From contig NZ_AUHB01000001.1 in assembly GCF_000422965.1 (NCBI RefSeq), positions 588,349 to 652,348 on the forward strand: a stretch of 64,000 nt of DNA. Direction: 5' to 3'. Position 1 is the stretch's first letter. The number at the start of each line of letters is the position of its first letter. Source of the stretch: Pleomorphomonas oryzae DSM 16300 (GTDB lineage Bacteria; Pseudomonadota; Alphaproteobacteria; Rhizobiales; Pleomorphomonadaceae). Below the pieces are notes generated by a model. The model saw only the letters and a program-made list of their open reading frames with translations. It was not told the DNA's origin and ran no database searches. Below are positions 63,995 to 64,000 of the stretch, piece after piece. Position numbers and translations under genes: made by a program.

Positions 63995-64000
63995 AAAAGC

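Overview
This 64 kb window reads as a piece of an alphaproteobacterial chromosome, most likely order Hyphomicrobiales (Rhizobiales). The evidence is the high GC content, the conserved murA / DUF2948 / hisD / UPF0262 / LMW-phosphatase / infA / maf / yacG / tRNA-Phe neighbourhood, a RIME-like rhizobial palindromic repeat, a TGA-N9-TCA iron-box-like site and several chemoreceptors. Genus is not decided by anything I can see here; a Pleomorphomonas-like relative is a guess only.

Layout. 1-3 kb: a DoxX-like membrane protein fused to a DUF305 domain, and a TetR regulator divergent from a RidA-like protein across three tandem palindromic operators. 3-15.8 kb: the housekeeping block, mostly on the minus strand, framed by tRNA-Phe and tRNA-Thr, with htpG, a chemoreceptor and a DUF2892 protein sitting between hisD and the UPF0262 gene. 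15.8-29.5 kb: an accessory region starting at tRNA-Thr. It holds an integrase remnant, a degenerate copy of an adhesin segment, and a complete two-partner-secretion, contact-dependent-inhibition-like operon: an IalB-like protein, a TpsB transporter, two lipoproteins, a 2678-residue TpsA with a C-terminal toxin-like region, and a candidate immunity gene in AT-rich DNA.

30-32 kb holds a desaturase, a PilZ protein and a tiny overlapping lipoprotein-like gene. 32.3-42.1 kb is a carbohydrate uptake and catabolism locus: an epimerase, an XylR-type regulator, two Gfo/Idh/MocA oxidoreductases, a ribose-type ABC importer and a second TIM-barrel isomerase. A 27-bp sequence is shared (24/27) by its two promoter regions and is probably the regulator's operator. 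42.3-46.1 kb holds a DUF4173 membrane protein with a CreBC-like two-component system. 46.5-52.4 kb holds a chemoreceptor, a CDF metal exporter, cytochrome b561 and a MipA/OmpV outer-membrane protein.

52.6-56.5 kb is pstSCAB (phosphate import), without phoU inside the window. 56.7-64 kb is an HD-GYP response regulator followed by a tightly overlapping chemosensory operon (STAS, CheY, CheA, CheW, MCP, CheW) that runs to the window edge and probably continues into cheR/cheB.

The most interesting system is the CDI-like operon, with an unfamiliar toxin/immunity pair and two lipoprotein genes inserted between transporter and effector. Next is the sugar locus with its shared operator and unknown substrate. 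All calls come from reading sequence and translations by eye; no database search was run.
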